A stretch of 64,000 bases of DNA from Ralstonia sp. UBA689 (GTDB taxonomy: Bacteria; Pseudomonadota; Gammaproteobacteria; Burkholderiales; Burkholderiaceae): NCBI RefSeq assembly GCF_002298975.1, contig NZ_DBMV01000014.1:27123-91122 (forward strand). The letters are read 5' to 3'. Position 1 is the stretch's first letter, and every line of letters starts with the position of its first letter. Made by a program: the position numbers and the translations under genes. Below are positions 27,092-35,055 of this stretch, piece after piece. A model generated the notes under the pieces. It was given only the letters and a program-made list of their open reading frames with translations. It was not told where the DNA came from and ran no database searches.

Positions 27092-27899
27092 CCGCCAAGC
27101 GTTCACGCAAAGGAAAGCGCAGCCGAAGCTGCGCTTTTTGGGTGGCCGAATCGTCTGCAGCTACCGCCAGCGCGGCAGGTACACCATGCGGGGTTTCGCT
27201 CGCGCCGGGGTCAAGAACCTTGTCATCAATTCGCGTCACGACCAAGTTCTGCCCTTGTTGTATCAGGCGCATCTGCGCGAACGGCGGCCGCCCGAGCTGT
27301 GCGATGTCGTCAACGGAAAAACCGGCCAGCCGAGCCTTCGCGCGCTCCGGCGGAATATCGAGCCATTGCCACGTATCGTTGCTACCCCGACGGCGCAGGC
27401 CAGCACGGGCCCAGATTTCCGTAGCGGGCATCTCGACCTGGGCGCCGCCGTTGGGCAAGCTGACCTGGGTGACTGTCTTGCCCGAACGCGCCTCGAACCA
27501 GACCTCCACATCGGCCATCGGGCCGAAGCGCGGAATGCCCACAATCGCCAGCCAGGTACCGGCTTCAGTGGGCTTGGTTCGCGCCAGTTCCTCGTCGCTG
27601 AACAGACGGAAATGCGGCGTACCGGGCGCGATGGGCTGGAGGACGATGGTGTCGCCTTCCAGCCTCCAAGTCCCTTGGGCATGCTTATCCACGTTGGATA
27701 CCCAACGCCATTCGAACTCACCGTCGTCGTCGAGCTTCAGCATCGAGCCGACGGCGCGCCCGGCATCCAGGTAGTACTGGCCGGCTACCGCCTGCATCTC
27801 AGCCTCCGGTGAGGCGCTCAACGCAGGGGTCAGTCACCCGGCCATCGCCAGCGCCACGGGCGCGGCCCAAGGCTTCATGCGCGTCAATCGCATCATCAT
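27009..27899 (-). pseudogene. Secreted hypothetical protein, broken by in-frame TGA in the signal peptide
   Basis: Starting at 27899, 14 bases after cysM, the frame reads a signal peptide (MMMRLTRMKPWAAPVALAMAG), then TGA at 27836-27834, then continues in the same frame (LTPALSASPEAEMQ...) for about 270 codons. The hydrophobic core and the cleavage site ALSA lie on either side of the stop, so this was one gene. The body (QYYLDAGRAVGSMLKLDDDGE...) is a beta-rich domain I do not recognise. Its 3' end runs through the mltB terminator and 83 bases into mltB antisense, suggesting a lost natural stop too. Translation could only restart at TTG 27821 or ATG 27797, yielding an unexported form. Confidence 0.6.
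27114..27139 (+). terminator. Terminator of mltB
   Basis: Stem AAAGCGCAGC/GCTGCGCTTT (27114-27123/27128-27137) with a CGAA tetraloop, ending in a T run. The minus-strand pseudogene reads straight through it. Confidence 0.9.
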
Positions 27900-27913
27900 G
27901 GCCGTGCGGCCCA

Positions 27914-28816
27914 TCAAGCCGGAAACACGCCGGTCGACAGGTAGCGGTCGCCCCGATCGCACACCACGAACACGATGGTCGCGTTCTCGACCTCTTCCGC
28001 AATCTTCAGCGCCACGCACAGTGCACCGGCTGCAGAGATACCGCAGAAGATGCCTTCCTCGCGCGCCATGCGCCGCGCCATGTGTTCGGCGTCGGACTGG
28101 CTCACGGGCTCTGTGCGGTCGATGAATCTCGGATCGTAGATCTTCGGCATGTAGGCTTCCGGCCACTTGCGGATGCCCGGGATGCGCGAGCCCTCAGCCG
28201 GCTGAGCGCCAATGATCTGGACGGCCGGGTTTTTCTCTTTCAGGAAACGCGAGACACCGGTAATCGTGCCCGTCGTGCCCATCGCCGAGACGAAATGCGT
28301 GATGCGCCCTTCCGTCTGGCGCCACAGCTCGGGGCCGGTACCCTCGTAGTGCGCCAGCGGGTTGTCCGGGTTGGAGAACTGGTCGAGGATGACGCCCTTG
28401 CCTTCCTTTTCCATCGCATCAGCCAGATCGCGCGCGTATTCCATGCCGCCCTTGACGGGGGTGAGGATGATCTCGGCACCATACGCAGCCATGCTCTGGC
28501 GGCGCTCCACCGACAGGTCTTCCGGCATGATCAGCACCATCTTGTAGCCGCGTGTGGCCGCTACCATGGCCAGCGCAATGCCGGTGTTGCCCGATGTGGC
28601 TTCGATCAGCGTGTCGCCCGGCTTGATGCGGCCGCGGGCTTCAGCGTGCTTGATCATGGACAGCGCCGGGCGGTCCTTGACCGAGCCGGCCGGATTGTTT
28701 CCTTCGAGCTTGCCGAGGATGACGTTGCCGCGTTGCGCGTTGCCCGCGCCGGGGATGCGCTGGAGCTGAACCAGAGGCGTATTGCCGATGGTGTCTTCGA
28801 TGGTGGGATAAGCCAT
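27914..28816 (-). CDS. cysM: Cysteine synthase B
   Basis: 300 residues. PLP enzyme making cysteine from O-acetylserine with sulfide or thiosulfate. The PLP lysine lies in NNPAGSVKDRPAL (residues about 40-52, Lys in SVKDR); the substrate loop EATSGNTGIAL and the phosphate loop GTTGTITG are intact. Start MAYPTIEDTIGNTPL matches CysM. The N-terminal reach of the longer open frame into comEA is spurious. Confidence 0.95.
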   Translation of the reverse strand: MAYPTIEDTIGNTPLVQLQRIPGAGNAQRGNVILGKLEGNNPAGSVKDRPALSMIKHAEARGRIKPGDTLIEATSGNTGIALAMVAATRGYKMVLIMPEDLSVERRQSMAAYGAEIILTPVKGGMEYARDLADAMEKEGKGVILDQFSNPDNPLAHYEGTGPELWRQTEGRITHFVSAMGTTGTITGVSRFLKEKNPAVQIIGAQPAEGSRIPGIRKWPEAYMPKIYDPRFIDRTEPVSQSDAEHMARRMAREEGIFCGISAAGALCVALKIAEEVENATIVFVVCDRGDRYLSTGVFPA

Positions 28817-28891
28817 GATGCGTAGGGGATGGAATCGGGCCATTGTAATGCAGCACGTCATTCCGCTCGAAAGCCCTGCCCGGCACGCGGT

Positions 28892-28917
28892 AAAACGCCC
28901 CGCACGGGCGGGGCGTT
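28892..28917 (-). terminator. Terminator of comEA
   Basis: A perfect 10-bp stem (AACGCCCCGC/GCGGGGCGTT, 28894-28903/28908-28917) with an ACGG tetraloop and T residues following on the minus strand. Confidence 0.9.
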
Positions 28918-28941
28918 GGGGAATGGACAACCTGGGGGCGC

Positions 28942-29259
28942 TTACTTCTTCTTGGCGTCCTTGCTGCCCTTCTTGGCGGCAGCCGGGGCGGGGGCCGGTT
29001 GGCCGAAGCTCAGGCCCTCGTTCTCCAGCTTGGCAAGCGTCTTGTCGCCAATACCAGGCACGCGGGCCTTGAAGTCGGCAGCGTCCTTGTACGGGCCATT
29101 CTTGGTGCGCTCTTCCAGAATCGCCTTGGACCGCTTCGGCCCGATGCCGGACAGGGTTTCCAGCGCAGCCTGGTCTGCCGTGTTCACATCCACGGCCGCC
29201 CACGAGACCGACAGCATGGACAGCGACATCAACGCAACGGCCAACAACTTCTTCAACAT
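28942..29259 (-). CDS. comEA: ComEA family helix-hairpin-helix DNA-binding protein
   Basis: 105 residues. A signal peptide (residues 1-21, ending SWA) exports a single ComEA domain, VDVNTADQAALETLSGIGPKRS..., with two HhH motifs, and a basic Lys-rich tail. In naturally competent bacteria such as Ralstonia solanacearum it binds incoming DNA in the periplasm. It stands alone between cysM and hldD, each with its own terminator; a role other than uptake cannot be excluded. Confidence 0.88.
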   Translation of the reverse strand: MLKKLLAVALMSLSMLSVSWAAVDVNTADQAALETLSGIGPKRSKAILEERTKNGPYKDAADFKARVPGIGDKTLAKLENEGLSFGQPAPAPAAAKKGSKDAKKK

Positions 29260-29283
29260 GTGCTCCTCCTGAATTCAGAGATG

Positions 29284-29311
29284 AAAAAACCGCCACATCG
29301 GGTGGCGGTTT
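29284..29311 (-). terminator. Terminator of the heptose genes (hldD)
   Basis: Stem AAACCGCCAC with the complementary GTGGCGGTTT (29287-29296/29302-29311) followed by a T run on the minus strand, about 80 bases past hldD. Confidence 0.88.
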
Positions 29312-29387
29312 CAACACATACTAAAGAGCATCACGCAGATGCGGCAGCGCGCTGACAAAAAGTCACACGCTGTCTGATTGGTGGCAG

Positions 29388-30383
29388 TCAGGCTTGCTGC
29401 TTCAGCAGCCAGTGGCAATAGCGCGCCACGCCTTCCTGCACCGTCAGGAACGGCGCTGTGTAGCCGGCTGCGCGCAGGCGCGACTGGTCCGCCTGCGTGA
29501 AGCACTGATACTTGCCGCGCAGCGCATCCGGAAATTTCACATACTCGATCAGCCCTTCCTGGGCCAGTTCCTCGGTAGACAGTACAGGCTTGCCCTCGGC
29601 TTCGCGCAGCGTGTTCACCACCGTGGTGGCGATGTCGTTGAACGGCTGGGCGCGCCCGGTGCCAAGGTTGAAGATGCCCGATTTTTCCGGATGATCGAAG
29701 AAGAACAGGTTGACCTTCACCACGTCTTCCACCGACACAAAGTCGCGCATCTGACCGCCCTGCGGGTAGCCGTTGTACTCGCCGAACAACTTGACGGTGC
29801 CTTCAGCGCGGAACTGGTTGAAGTTGTGGAACGCCACCGAGGCCATGCGTCCCTTGTGCTGCTCGCGCGGGCCGTAAACGTTGAAATAGCGAAAGCCCAC
29901 GATCTGCGACAACGCGGTCGGCATGACACGGCGCACGACCTGGTCGAACAGCAGCTTGGAGTAGCCGTACACATTGAGCGGGCGCTCGAACTCGGGCTCC
30001 TCGCGGAAGGTTTCCGACGCGCCGTACGTGGCCGCCGACGAGGCATAGAGGAACTGCACGCCCTGGTCCAGGCATGCGCGCATCACCGCCAGCGAGTAGC
30101 GGTAATTGTTGTCCATCATGTAGCGGCCGTCGGTCTCCATGGTGTCGGAGCAGGCGCCCTCGTGGAAGATTGCGCGGACCTTGCCGAAATCGCCGCGCGC
30201 AAAGCGCTCGACGAATTCGGTCTTGTCAAGATAGTCGCTGATCTGGCAGTCGACGATGTTCTTGAACTTGTCGGCGTGCGTGAGGTTGTCGACGACAATG
30301 ATGTCGGTCTCTCCGCGCTCGTTCAGGCCTTTGACGATGTTGGCGCCGATAAAGCCGGCCGCACCGGTGACGATGATGGTCAT
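29388..30383 (-). CDS. hldD: ADP-L-glycero-D-manno-heptose 6-epimerase
   Basis: 331 residues. Last step in making the ADP-heptose donor for LPS inner core. NAD(P)-binding TGAAGFIGANIVKGLNERG is at residues 6-24; the SDR catalytic YGYSKLLFDQ motif (Tyr/Lys) is near 140-150, and FRYFNVYGPRE follows. It lies 19 bases after hldE1 in the same operon. Confidence 0.96.
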   Translation of the reverse strand: MTIIVTGAAGFIGANIVKGLNERGETDIIVVDNLTHADKFKNIVDCQISDYLDKTEFVERFARGDFGKVRAIFHEGACSDTMETDGRYMMDNNYRYSLAVMRACLDQGVQFLYASSAATYGASETFREEPEFERPLNVYGYSKLLFDQVVRRVMPTALSQIVGFRYFNVYGPREQHKGRMASVAFHNFNQFRAEGTVKLFGEYNGYPQGGQMRDFVSVEDVVKVNLFFFDHPEKSGIFNLGTGRAQPFNDIATTVVNTLREAEGKPVLSTEELAQEGLIEYVKFPDALRGKYQCFTQADQSRLRAAGYTAPFLTVQEGVARYCHWLLKQQA

Positions 30384-30401
30384 GATCGGTTGATCAATGG
30401 A

Positions 30402-31334
30402 TCAGTTGAAGAGTTCTGCGTAAGTGACGACCGCCGTACCCAGCTTGCCGACAACGATGCTGCCCGCGCGGTTGGCGTACTGGACCGCTTCCTTGAGGCT
30501 GGCGCCAGCGCCAAGCATGGTCGCCAGCGTGGCGATGACGGTGTCCCCCGCGCCCGAGACGTCATACACCTCGCGCGCCTGCGCGGAGACGTGCAGCACC
30601 TCATGCTCGGTGTAGAGCGTCATGCCCTCTTCCGAGCGCGTCAGCAACAGCGCTTCGAGCTGCAGCTCACGACGCAGATTCTGCGCGCGGATGGTCAGGT
30701 CCTGCTCGGACTTCCACGAACCGACCACCTGACGCATCTCGGCACGGTTGGGCGTGATCATGGTCGCGCCTTTGTAGCGCGAATAATCGTCGCCCTTCGG
30801 ATCGACCAGCACACGGCGGCCGGCCTGGAGCGACGCCTCGATCATCTTGGCCACGTGCGTCAGGCCGCCCTTGCCGTAATCGGAGAGCACTACCACATCA
30901 TGTTGCGGCGCCAGGGTGCGGAAGCGATCGAGCACCGACATCAGCACTTCGTGTGTGGGCGGGTTCTCGAAGTCGACGCGAATCAACTGCTGCTGGCGTG
31001 CCAGCACGCGCAGCTTGATCGTCGTATTGACGGCCGGATCACGGTGCAAATGGCCTGTGACGTGGCTTTCGCCGAGCAACGTCTCGATGCTGCGGCCAGG
31101 CTCGTCGTTGCCGATTACACCCAGCATGCCGACCTGGGCGCCCAGTGCCGCAGCGTTGCGCGCCACGTTGGCGGCACCACCCAGGCGCTCGTCCGAGCGC
31201 TTGATCTGCACGACGGGCACCGGTGCTTCAGGGGAAATCCGCTCGACATCGCCAAACCAGTAGCGGTCGAGCATCATGTCGCCAACCACGAGGATGCGGG
31301 CAGCGTGGATCTGTTCGGAAGCGGGCGTGGTCAT
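30402..31334 (-). CDS. D-glycero-beta-D-manno-heptose-7-phosphate kinase (HldE domain 1)
   Basis: 310 residues, a stand-alone PfkB/ribokinase domain corresponding to the N-terminal half of E. coli HldE; the adenylyltransferase half must be elsewhere. ERISPEAPVPVV, GGAANVARNAAALG and the catalytic VSGAGDTVIATLA (Asp base) are present. The start MTTPASEQ is chosen over a Met 42 bases upstream that reads into an Arg-rich stretch. Between ugd and hldD. Confidence 0.93.
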   Translation of the reverse strand: MTTPASEQIHAARILVVGDMMLDRYWFGDVERISPEAPVPVVQIKRSDERLGGAANVARNAAALGAQVGMLGVIGNDEPGRSIETLLGESHVTGHLHRDPAVNTTIKLRVLARQQQLIRVDFENPPTHEVLMSVLDRFRTLAPQHDVVVLSDYGKGGLTHVAKMIEASLQAGRRVLVDPKGDDYSRYKGATMITPNRAEMRQVVGSWKSEQDLTIRAQNLRRELQLEALLLTRSEEGMTLYTEHEVLHVSAQAREVYDVSGAGDTVIATLATMLGAGASLKEAVQYANRAGSIVVGKLGTAVVTYAELFN

Positions 31335-31376
31335 GGGTCTGGAGCGTCGGCGGCAGCCGAATCGAGGTGACGGCAA

Positions 31377-32741
31377 TTACAGTTGGGTAGAGCGTCCGAT
31401 GGCCTGGTATTCGAAGCCCGCATCGCGCATGGCTTGCGGCTCGAACAGGTTGCGGCCGTCGAACACCATCGGTGTCTTCAGCAGCGCCTTGACAGCGTTG
31501 AAGTCCGGGCTGCGGAATGCTTTCCACTCGGTCACGATGACCAGCGCGTCAGCATTCTTGAGCGCGTCCATCTGACCGTTACAGAACGTCACGCGTTCCA
31601 ATTGCTCCGAAGAAAGATCGAGCGCCAGTGCGTGGCGAGCCTCTTCCATCGCGACCGGGTCATACACTTGCACACGTGCGCCGCGCGAGAGCAGCGCGCC
31701 GATCAGGATGCGGCTCGGCGCCTCGCGCATGTCATCGGTGTTCGGCTTGAAAGCCAGGCCCCAGATGGCGAAGGCGCGGCCGGTCAGATCCGCACCCAGC
31801 CGGTCTTCGATCTTGCTGACCAGCACTTCCTTCTGCTTGTCGTTGACGGCCTCGACGGCCTCCAGCACGTGCAGCGTCTGGCCGTATTCCTGCGCGGTAC
31901 GCACCAGCGCCTGCACGTCCTTCGGGAAGCACGAGCCGCCATAGCCGGTACCGGCGTAAAGGAAGCTGTAACCGATGCGCGGGTCGGAGCCGATGCCCAG
32001 GCGCACGAGTTCGATGTCGGCGCCCACCTTGTCGGCCAGGTTGGCCATCTCGTTCATGAACGAGATGCGCGTGGCCAGCATCGAGTTGGCAGCGTATTTG
32101 GTGAATTCAGCCGAGCGCACGTCCATGTAGAAGGTGCGCTCGTGGTTGCGGTTGAACGGCACGTAGAGCGTACGCATTATCGCCTTGGCGCGCTGGCCGT
32201 CGTTGTCGGCGTAGGTGCCGAGCACGATGCGGTCCGGGCGCATGAAGTCGTCCACTGCGGCGCCTTCCTTCAGGAACTCGGGGTTCGACACCACCGAGAA
32301 GCCGATGTCGGACTTGCCACGCGCAGCCAGCACCTCGGCCACTGCGGCACGCACCTTGTCGCCAGTGCCCACCGGCACGGTCGACTTGTCGACGATCACC
32401 TTGAAGCCGTTCATGTGCTGGCCGATGTTGCGGGCCGCTGCCAGCACGTACTTCAGGTCGGCTGAGCCGTCTTCATCGGGCGGCGTGCCAACGGCGATGA
32501 ACTGCACGTCGCCGTGCGCCACGCTGGCCGCCACATCGGTCGAGAACCGGATGCGACCGGCCGCGCGGTTGCGCTCGATCAGCTCCTTCAGGCCCGGTTC
32601 GTAGATGGGCACGCCGCCGGCGTTGAGCAGATCGATCTTCTTCTGGTCGACGTCGAGGCAGAACACGTCGTTGCCCAGTTCCGCCAGACACGCGCCGGTG
32701 ACCAGACCGACGTAACCGCTACCGATGATGGTGATCTTCAT
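31377..32741 (-). CDS. ugd: UDP-glucose 6-dehydrogenase
   Basis: 454 residues. NAD-dependent four-electron oxidation of UDP-glucose to UDP-glucuronate, a precursor of polysaccharides and of aminoarabinose for lipid A. NAD motif GSGYVGLVTGACLAELG (residues 7-23) and the active-site Cys in GTGYGGSCFPKDVQAL (near 258) are intact. It lies between lapB and hldE1, in an envelope-sugar cluster. Confidence 0.97.
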   Translation of the reverse strand: MKITIIGSGYVGLVTGACLAELGNDVFCLDVDQKKIDLLNAGGVPIYEPGLKELIERNRAAGRIRFSTDVAASVAHGDVQFIAVGTPPDEDGSADLKYVLAAARNIGQHMNGFKVIVDKSTVPVGTGDKVRAAVAEVLAARGKSDIGFSVVSNPEFLKEGAAVDDFMRPDRIVLGTYADNDGQRAKAIMRTLYVPFNRNHERTFYMDVRSAEFTKYAANSMLATRISFMNEMANLADKVGADIELVRLGIGSDPRIGYSFLYAGTGYGGSCFPKDVQALVRTAQEYGQTLHVLEAVEAVNDKQKEVLVSKIEDRLGADLTGRAFAIWGLAFKPNTDDMREAPSRILIGALLSRGARVQVYDPVAMEEARHALALDLSSEQLERVTFCNGQMDALKNADALVIVTEWKAFRSPDFNAVKALLKTPMVFDGRNLFEPQAMRDAGFEYQAIGRSTQL

Positions 32742-32806
32742 ACGAACACTTCAAAGATTGAAAAAGCGCCGGCGCGGTTCAAACATGCAAGCCGCGCCAG
32801 ACTGAA

Positions 32807-34081
32807 TTACATGCTGGCCCCGCCGCTGCCACCGAGCGTCTCGGTGCGTCGCGGCGCATAGGTCTCCCAGCGGTTGCACCCTGGGCACTGCCAATAGAAC
32901 AGGCGCGCGCGGAAACCGCATTCCTGACAGGTGTAGCGCGCCATGTTACGCGTGCGGCTTTGCAGCAGGTCACGGATGGCGCCCAAGTCTTGCGCGCGCT
33001 GGATATCGGCATTGGCGCCCGTCTCGACCGGATCGGCCAGCGCGCTCTCGGCCACCTCTGCCGTGGCATGAGCCTCGTGGCCGACCGCCTCGGAAGCACG
33101 CGTTGCTTCCGCTTCCACCAGACGCGTCAATGCCATCAGCGATGGCTGGCGACGAATCTGGTCGCGCATCAGTGCCACGGCGTCATCAATGCCGTGCACA
33201 TCCAACTCATACTTGTAAACCGTGTCGAGCAGTTCGGGACCCAGGCGCGCATCCATCTTGGAACGCAGCCACGCCAGCCCCTCGGCGGCGCGGCCAAGCT
33301 GCGTATACGCCTTCATCAGCCGCTCGGCCACCAGCGGCAGGAAAGCCGGGTTTTGCTGCTCGATGCTGCGCCAGCGCTTGATGGCGCCCTCGACATCGCC
33401 CTGCCCCTGTGCCACGTCGCCCAGCTGAATAGTCGCGCGCACGTTCTTGGGGTTCTCCTGCAGCGCGCGTTCCAGCCATCCCACGGCAGTCGGCACATCC
33501 GTTCGTTGCAGCGATTCCTGCGCCAACTCGCAGCAGAACTGCGCGATCTGAATGGAGTAGTCCTTGCCCTGCAGCGTCTGCAACTCGCGTGCCGCATCGA
33601 TGGCCTTGCGCCATTCCTTCTCAACTTCGTACAACTCAAGCAGCACCCGCTTGGCGGGCTCGGCGAACGCGCCCTCCATCAGCATGCGTAGGGATTCTTC
33701 CGCGCGGTCCAACAGGCCAGCGCGCAGGAAGTCCTGACCGAGTTCATACAGTGCATGGTCGCGCTCGTTGGCTGGCAGGTCCGGGCGGTTGACGAGGTTC
33801 TGATGCACGCGGATGGCACGTTCGGTCTCGCCGCGGCGGCGGAACAGGCTGCCAAGCGCGAAGTGCAGCTCGGTGGTTTCCGGGTCCAGGCGAGCAACCT
33901 CGATAAAGGCATCGATGGCCTTGTCGGGCTGCTCGTTGAGCAGGAAGTTCAGGCCCTTGAAATAGGAACGCGGCAGCGAAGACTGTTCGGTGCGCAACTG
34001 GCGGGCATCGAGCCGCGCAGCAACCCAGCCCAAGCCAAACACCAACGGGATGGCCAGCAGCCACCAGAGATCGAAATCCAT
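32807..34081 (-). CDS. lapB: Lipopolysaccharide assembly protein B
   Basis: 424 residues. An N-terminal membrane anchor (residues 4-21) is followed by about nine TPR repeats and a C-terminal rubredoxin-like zinc module (CQECGF...CPGCNRW, two CxxC pairs). In E. coli LapB (YciM) steers FtsH to degrade LpxC and so sets LPS output. Here the TPR region and the zinc module are separated by an Ala/Glu-rich linker of roughly 40 residues. It follows lapA by 3 bases. Confidence 0.95.
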   Translation of the reverse strand: MDFDLWWLLAIPLVFGLGWVAARLDARQLRTEQSSLPRSYFKGLNFLLNEQPDKAIDAFIEVARLDPETTELHFALGSLFRRRGETERAIRVHQNLVNRPDLPANERDHALYELGQDFLRAGLLDRAEESLRMLMEGAFAEPAKRVLLELYEVEKEWRKAIDAARELQTLQGKDYSIQIAQFCCELAQESLQRTDVPTAVGWLERALQENPKNVRATIQLGDVAQGQGDVEGAIKRWRSIEQQNPAFLPLVAERLMKAYTQLGRAAEGLAWLRSKMDARLGPELLDTVYKYELDVHGIDDAVALMRDQIRRQPSLMALTRLVEAEATRASEAVGHEAHATAEVAESALADPVETGANADIQRAQDLGAIRDLLQSRTRNMARYTCQECGFRARLFYWQCPGCNRWETYAPRRTETLGGSGGASM

Positions 34082-34084
34082 GCG

Positions 34085-34408
34085 TCAGACCTTGGGGCCG
34101 GGGACTTGGTAAGGAGAATCGGCAACGACAGGCGCAGGCGGCTCGACCACCTCTTCCGACTGCTTCATGCGGCCGATCTGGCGGCGCAGACGGCTGGCGA
34201 CAAAGCGGTGCCTCACCACGCGCGGCGCCATTGCCAGCATGGCCAGTAAGATACCGGCCACAAAAAACGCCAGCGCGATCAGGATCAGCGGCGTGCGCCA
34301 GGTCACGCCAAACGGCAACACCAACGAGACTTCCGCCGTGTTGTGCAGTGCCAGTACAAAGAGCAGCACGAACAACAGGATTCGGATGGCCCAGACAAGA
34401 AATTTCAT
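34085..34408 (-). CDS. lapA: Lipopolysaccharide assembly protein A (DUF1049)
   Basis: 107 residues with two hydrophobic helices (about 3-20 and 38-62) and a short cytoplasmic tail, as in E. coli LapA (YciS). NTAEVSLVLPFGVTW between the helices is the DUF1049 signature. Start MKFLVWAIRIL. It is paired with lapB as in many Gram-negatives. Confidence 0.92.
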   Translation of the reverse strand: MKFLVWAIRILLFVLLFVLALHNTAEVSLVLPFGVTWRTPLILIALAFFVAGILLAMLAMAPRVVRHRFVASRLRRQIGRMKQSEEVVEPPAPVVADSPYQVPGPKV

Positions 34409-34536
34409 GCGGATTCGGAGACGGGCGGCGGTGCGGCAGCTAGGCAGCACACGATTGCCGGGTTGTGCCGCATTGTAGCGGATTCACATGAGGGCCAGTC
34501 ACGCCAAAGGCTTGCGCGCAAGGCCATCGCCACAAT

Positions 34537-34565
34537 AAAAAACGCCCCGGCAAAACCGGGGCGTT
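34537..34565 (-). terminator. Terminator of rpsA-ihfB
   Basis: A perfect 10-bp stem (AACGCCCCGG/CCGGGGCGTT, 34541-34550/34556-34565) with a CAAAA loop and following T residues on the minus strand, 27 bases after ihfB. Confidence 0.92.
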
Positions 34566-34592
34566 CCTGAAACTACCGTATGCAACCAAGGC

Positions 34593-35015
34593 TTAGCGCG
34601 ACATGGCCAACGGCATCGGCGCCTCCGCCGAAAACCCTGCGGCGTGGCGGTTGCTGTCAGCTTGTCGAGCCACTTTGACGGCCGTCAACGACACGGCTGG
34701 CTCGCCCTCCGAAGAAGGCTCGCCTTGTCGTTCGAGGCTGCGGTCGACCCGCTCGCGCAATTCCTTGCCCGCCTTGAAATGCGGCACCCGCTTTTCGGGC
34801 ACCAGCACCTTTTCGCCGGACTTGGGGTTGCGGCCAACGCGCGGCGGACGGCGATTCAGACCAAAACTGCCGAACCCACGAATCTCGATGCGGTGGCCAT
34901 CCGCCAGGGCGTCGGACATCGCATCCAGGATCGTCTTGACCGCGATGTCCGCGTCCCGCAGCAGCAGCTGCGGAAAGCGGGCGGCCAGCTTTTCCACGAG
35001 TTCGGACTTGGTCAT
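34593..35015 (-). CDS. ihfB: Integration host factor beta subunit, with C-terminal extension
   Basis: 140 residues; the conserved core (MTKSELVEKLA..., GFGSFGLNRRPPRVGRNPKSGE with the DNA-intercalating Pro, then VPHFKAGKELRERV) ends near residue 95. E. coli IHF-beta is 94 residues, so about 45 extra residues (Ser/Glu/Ala-rich) follow. IHF bends DNA at promoters and recombination sites. It lies 40 bases after rpsA, the usual partner. Confidence 0.96.
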   Translation of the reverse strand: MTKSELVEKLAARFPQLLLRDADIAVKTILDAMSDALADGHRIEIRGFGSFGLNRRPPRVGRNPKSGEKVLVPEKRVPHFKAGKELRERVDRSLERQGEPSSEGEPAVSLTAVKVARQADSNRHAAGFSAEAPMPLAMSR

Positions 35016-35055
35016 GGGCATCGTGCGCGTCCTTGCAGGTCGACTCGATGGATGC

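Noticed and set aside
27914..29317. Apparent 467-residue fusion including cysM
   Set aside because: The N-terminal part reads through comEA out of frame and its terminator; cysM begins at 28816.
29394..31370. 658-codon plus-strand frame opposite hldD-hldE1
   Set aside because: Antisense shadow of two recognisable heptose genes.
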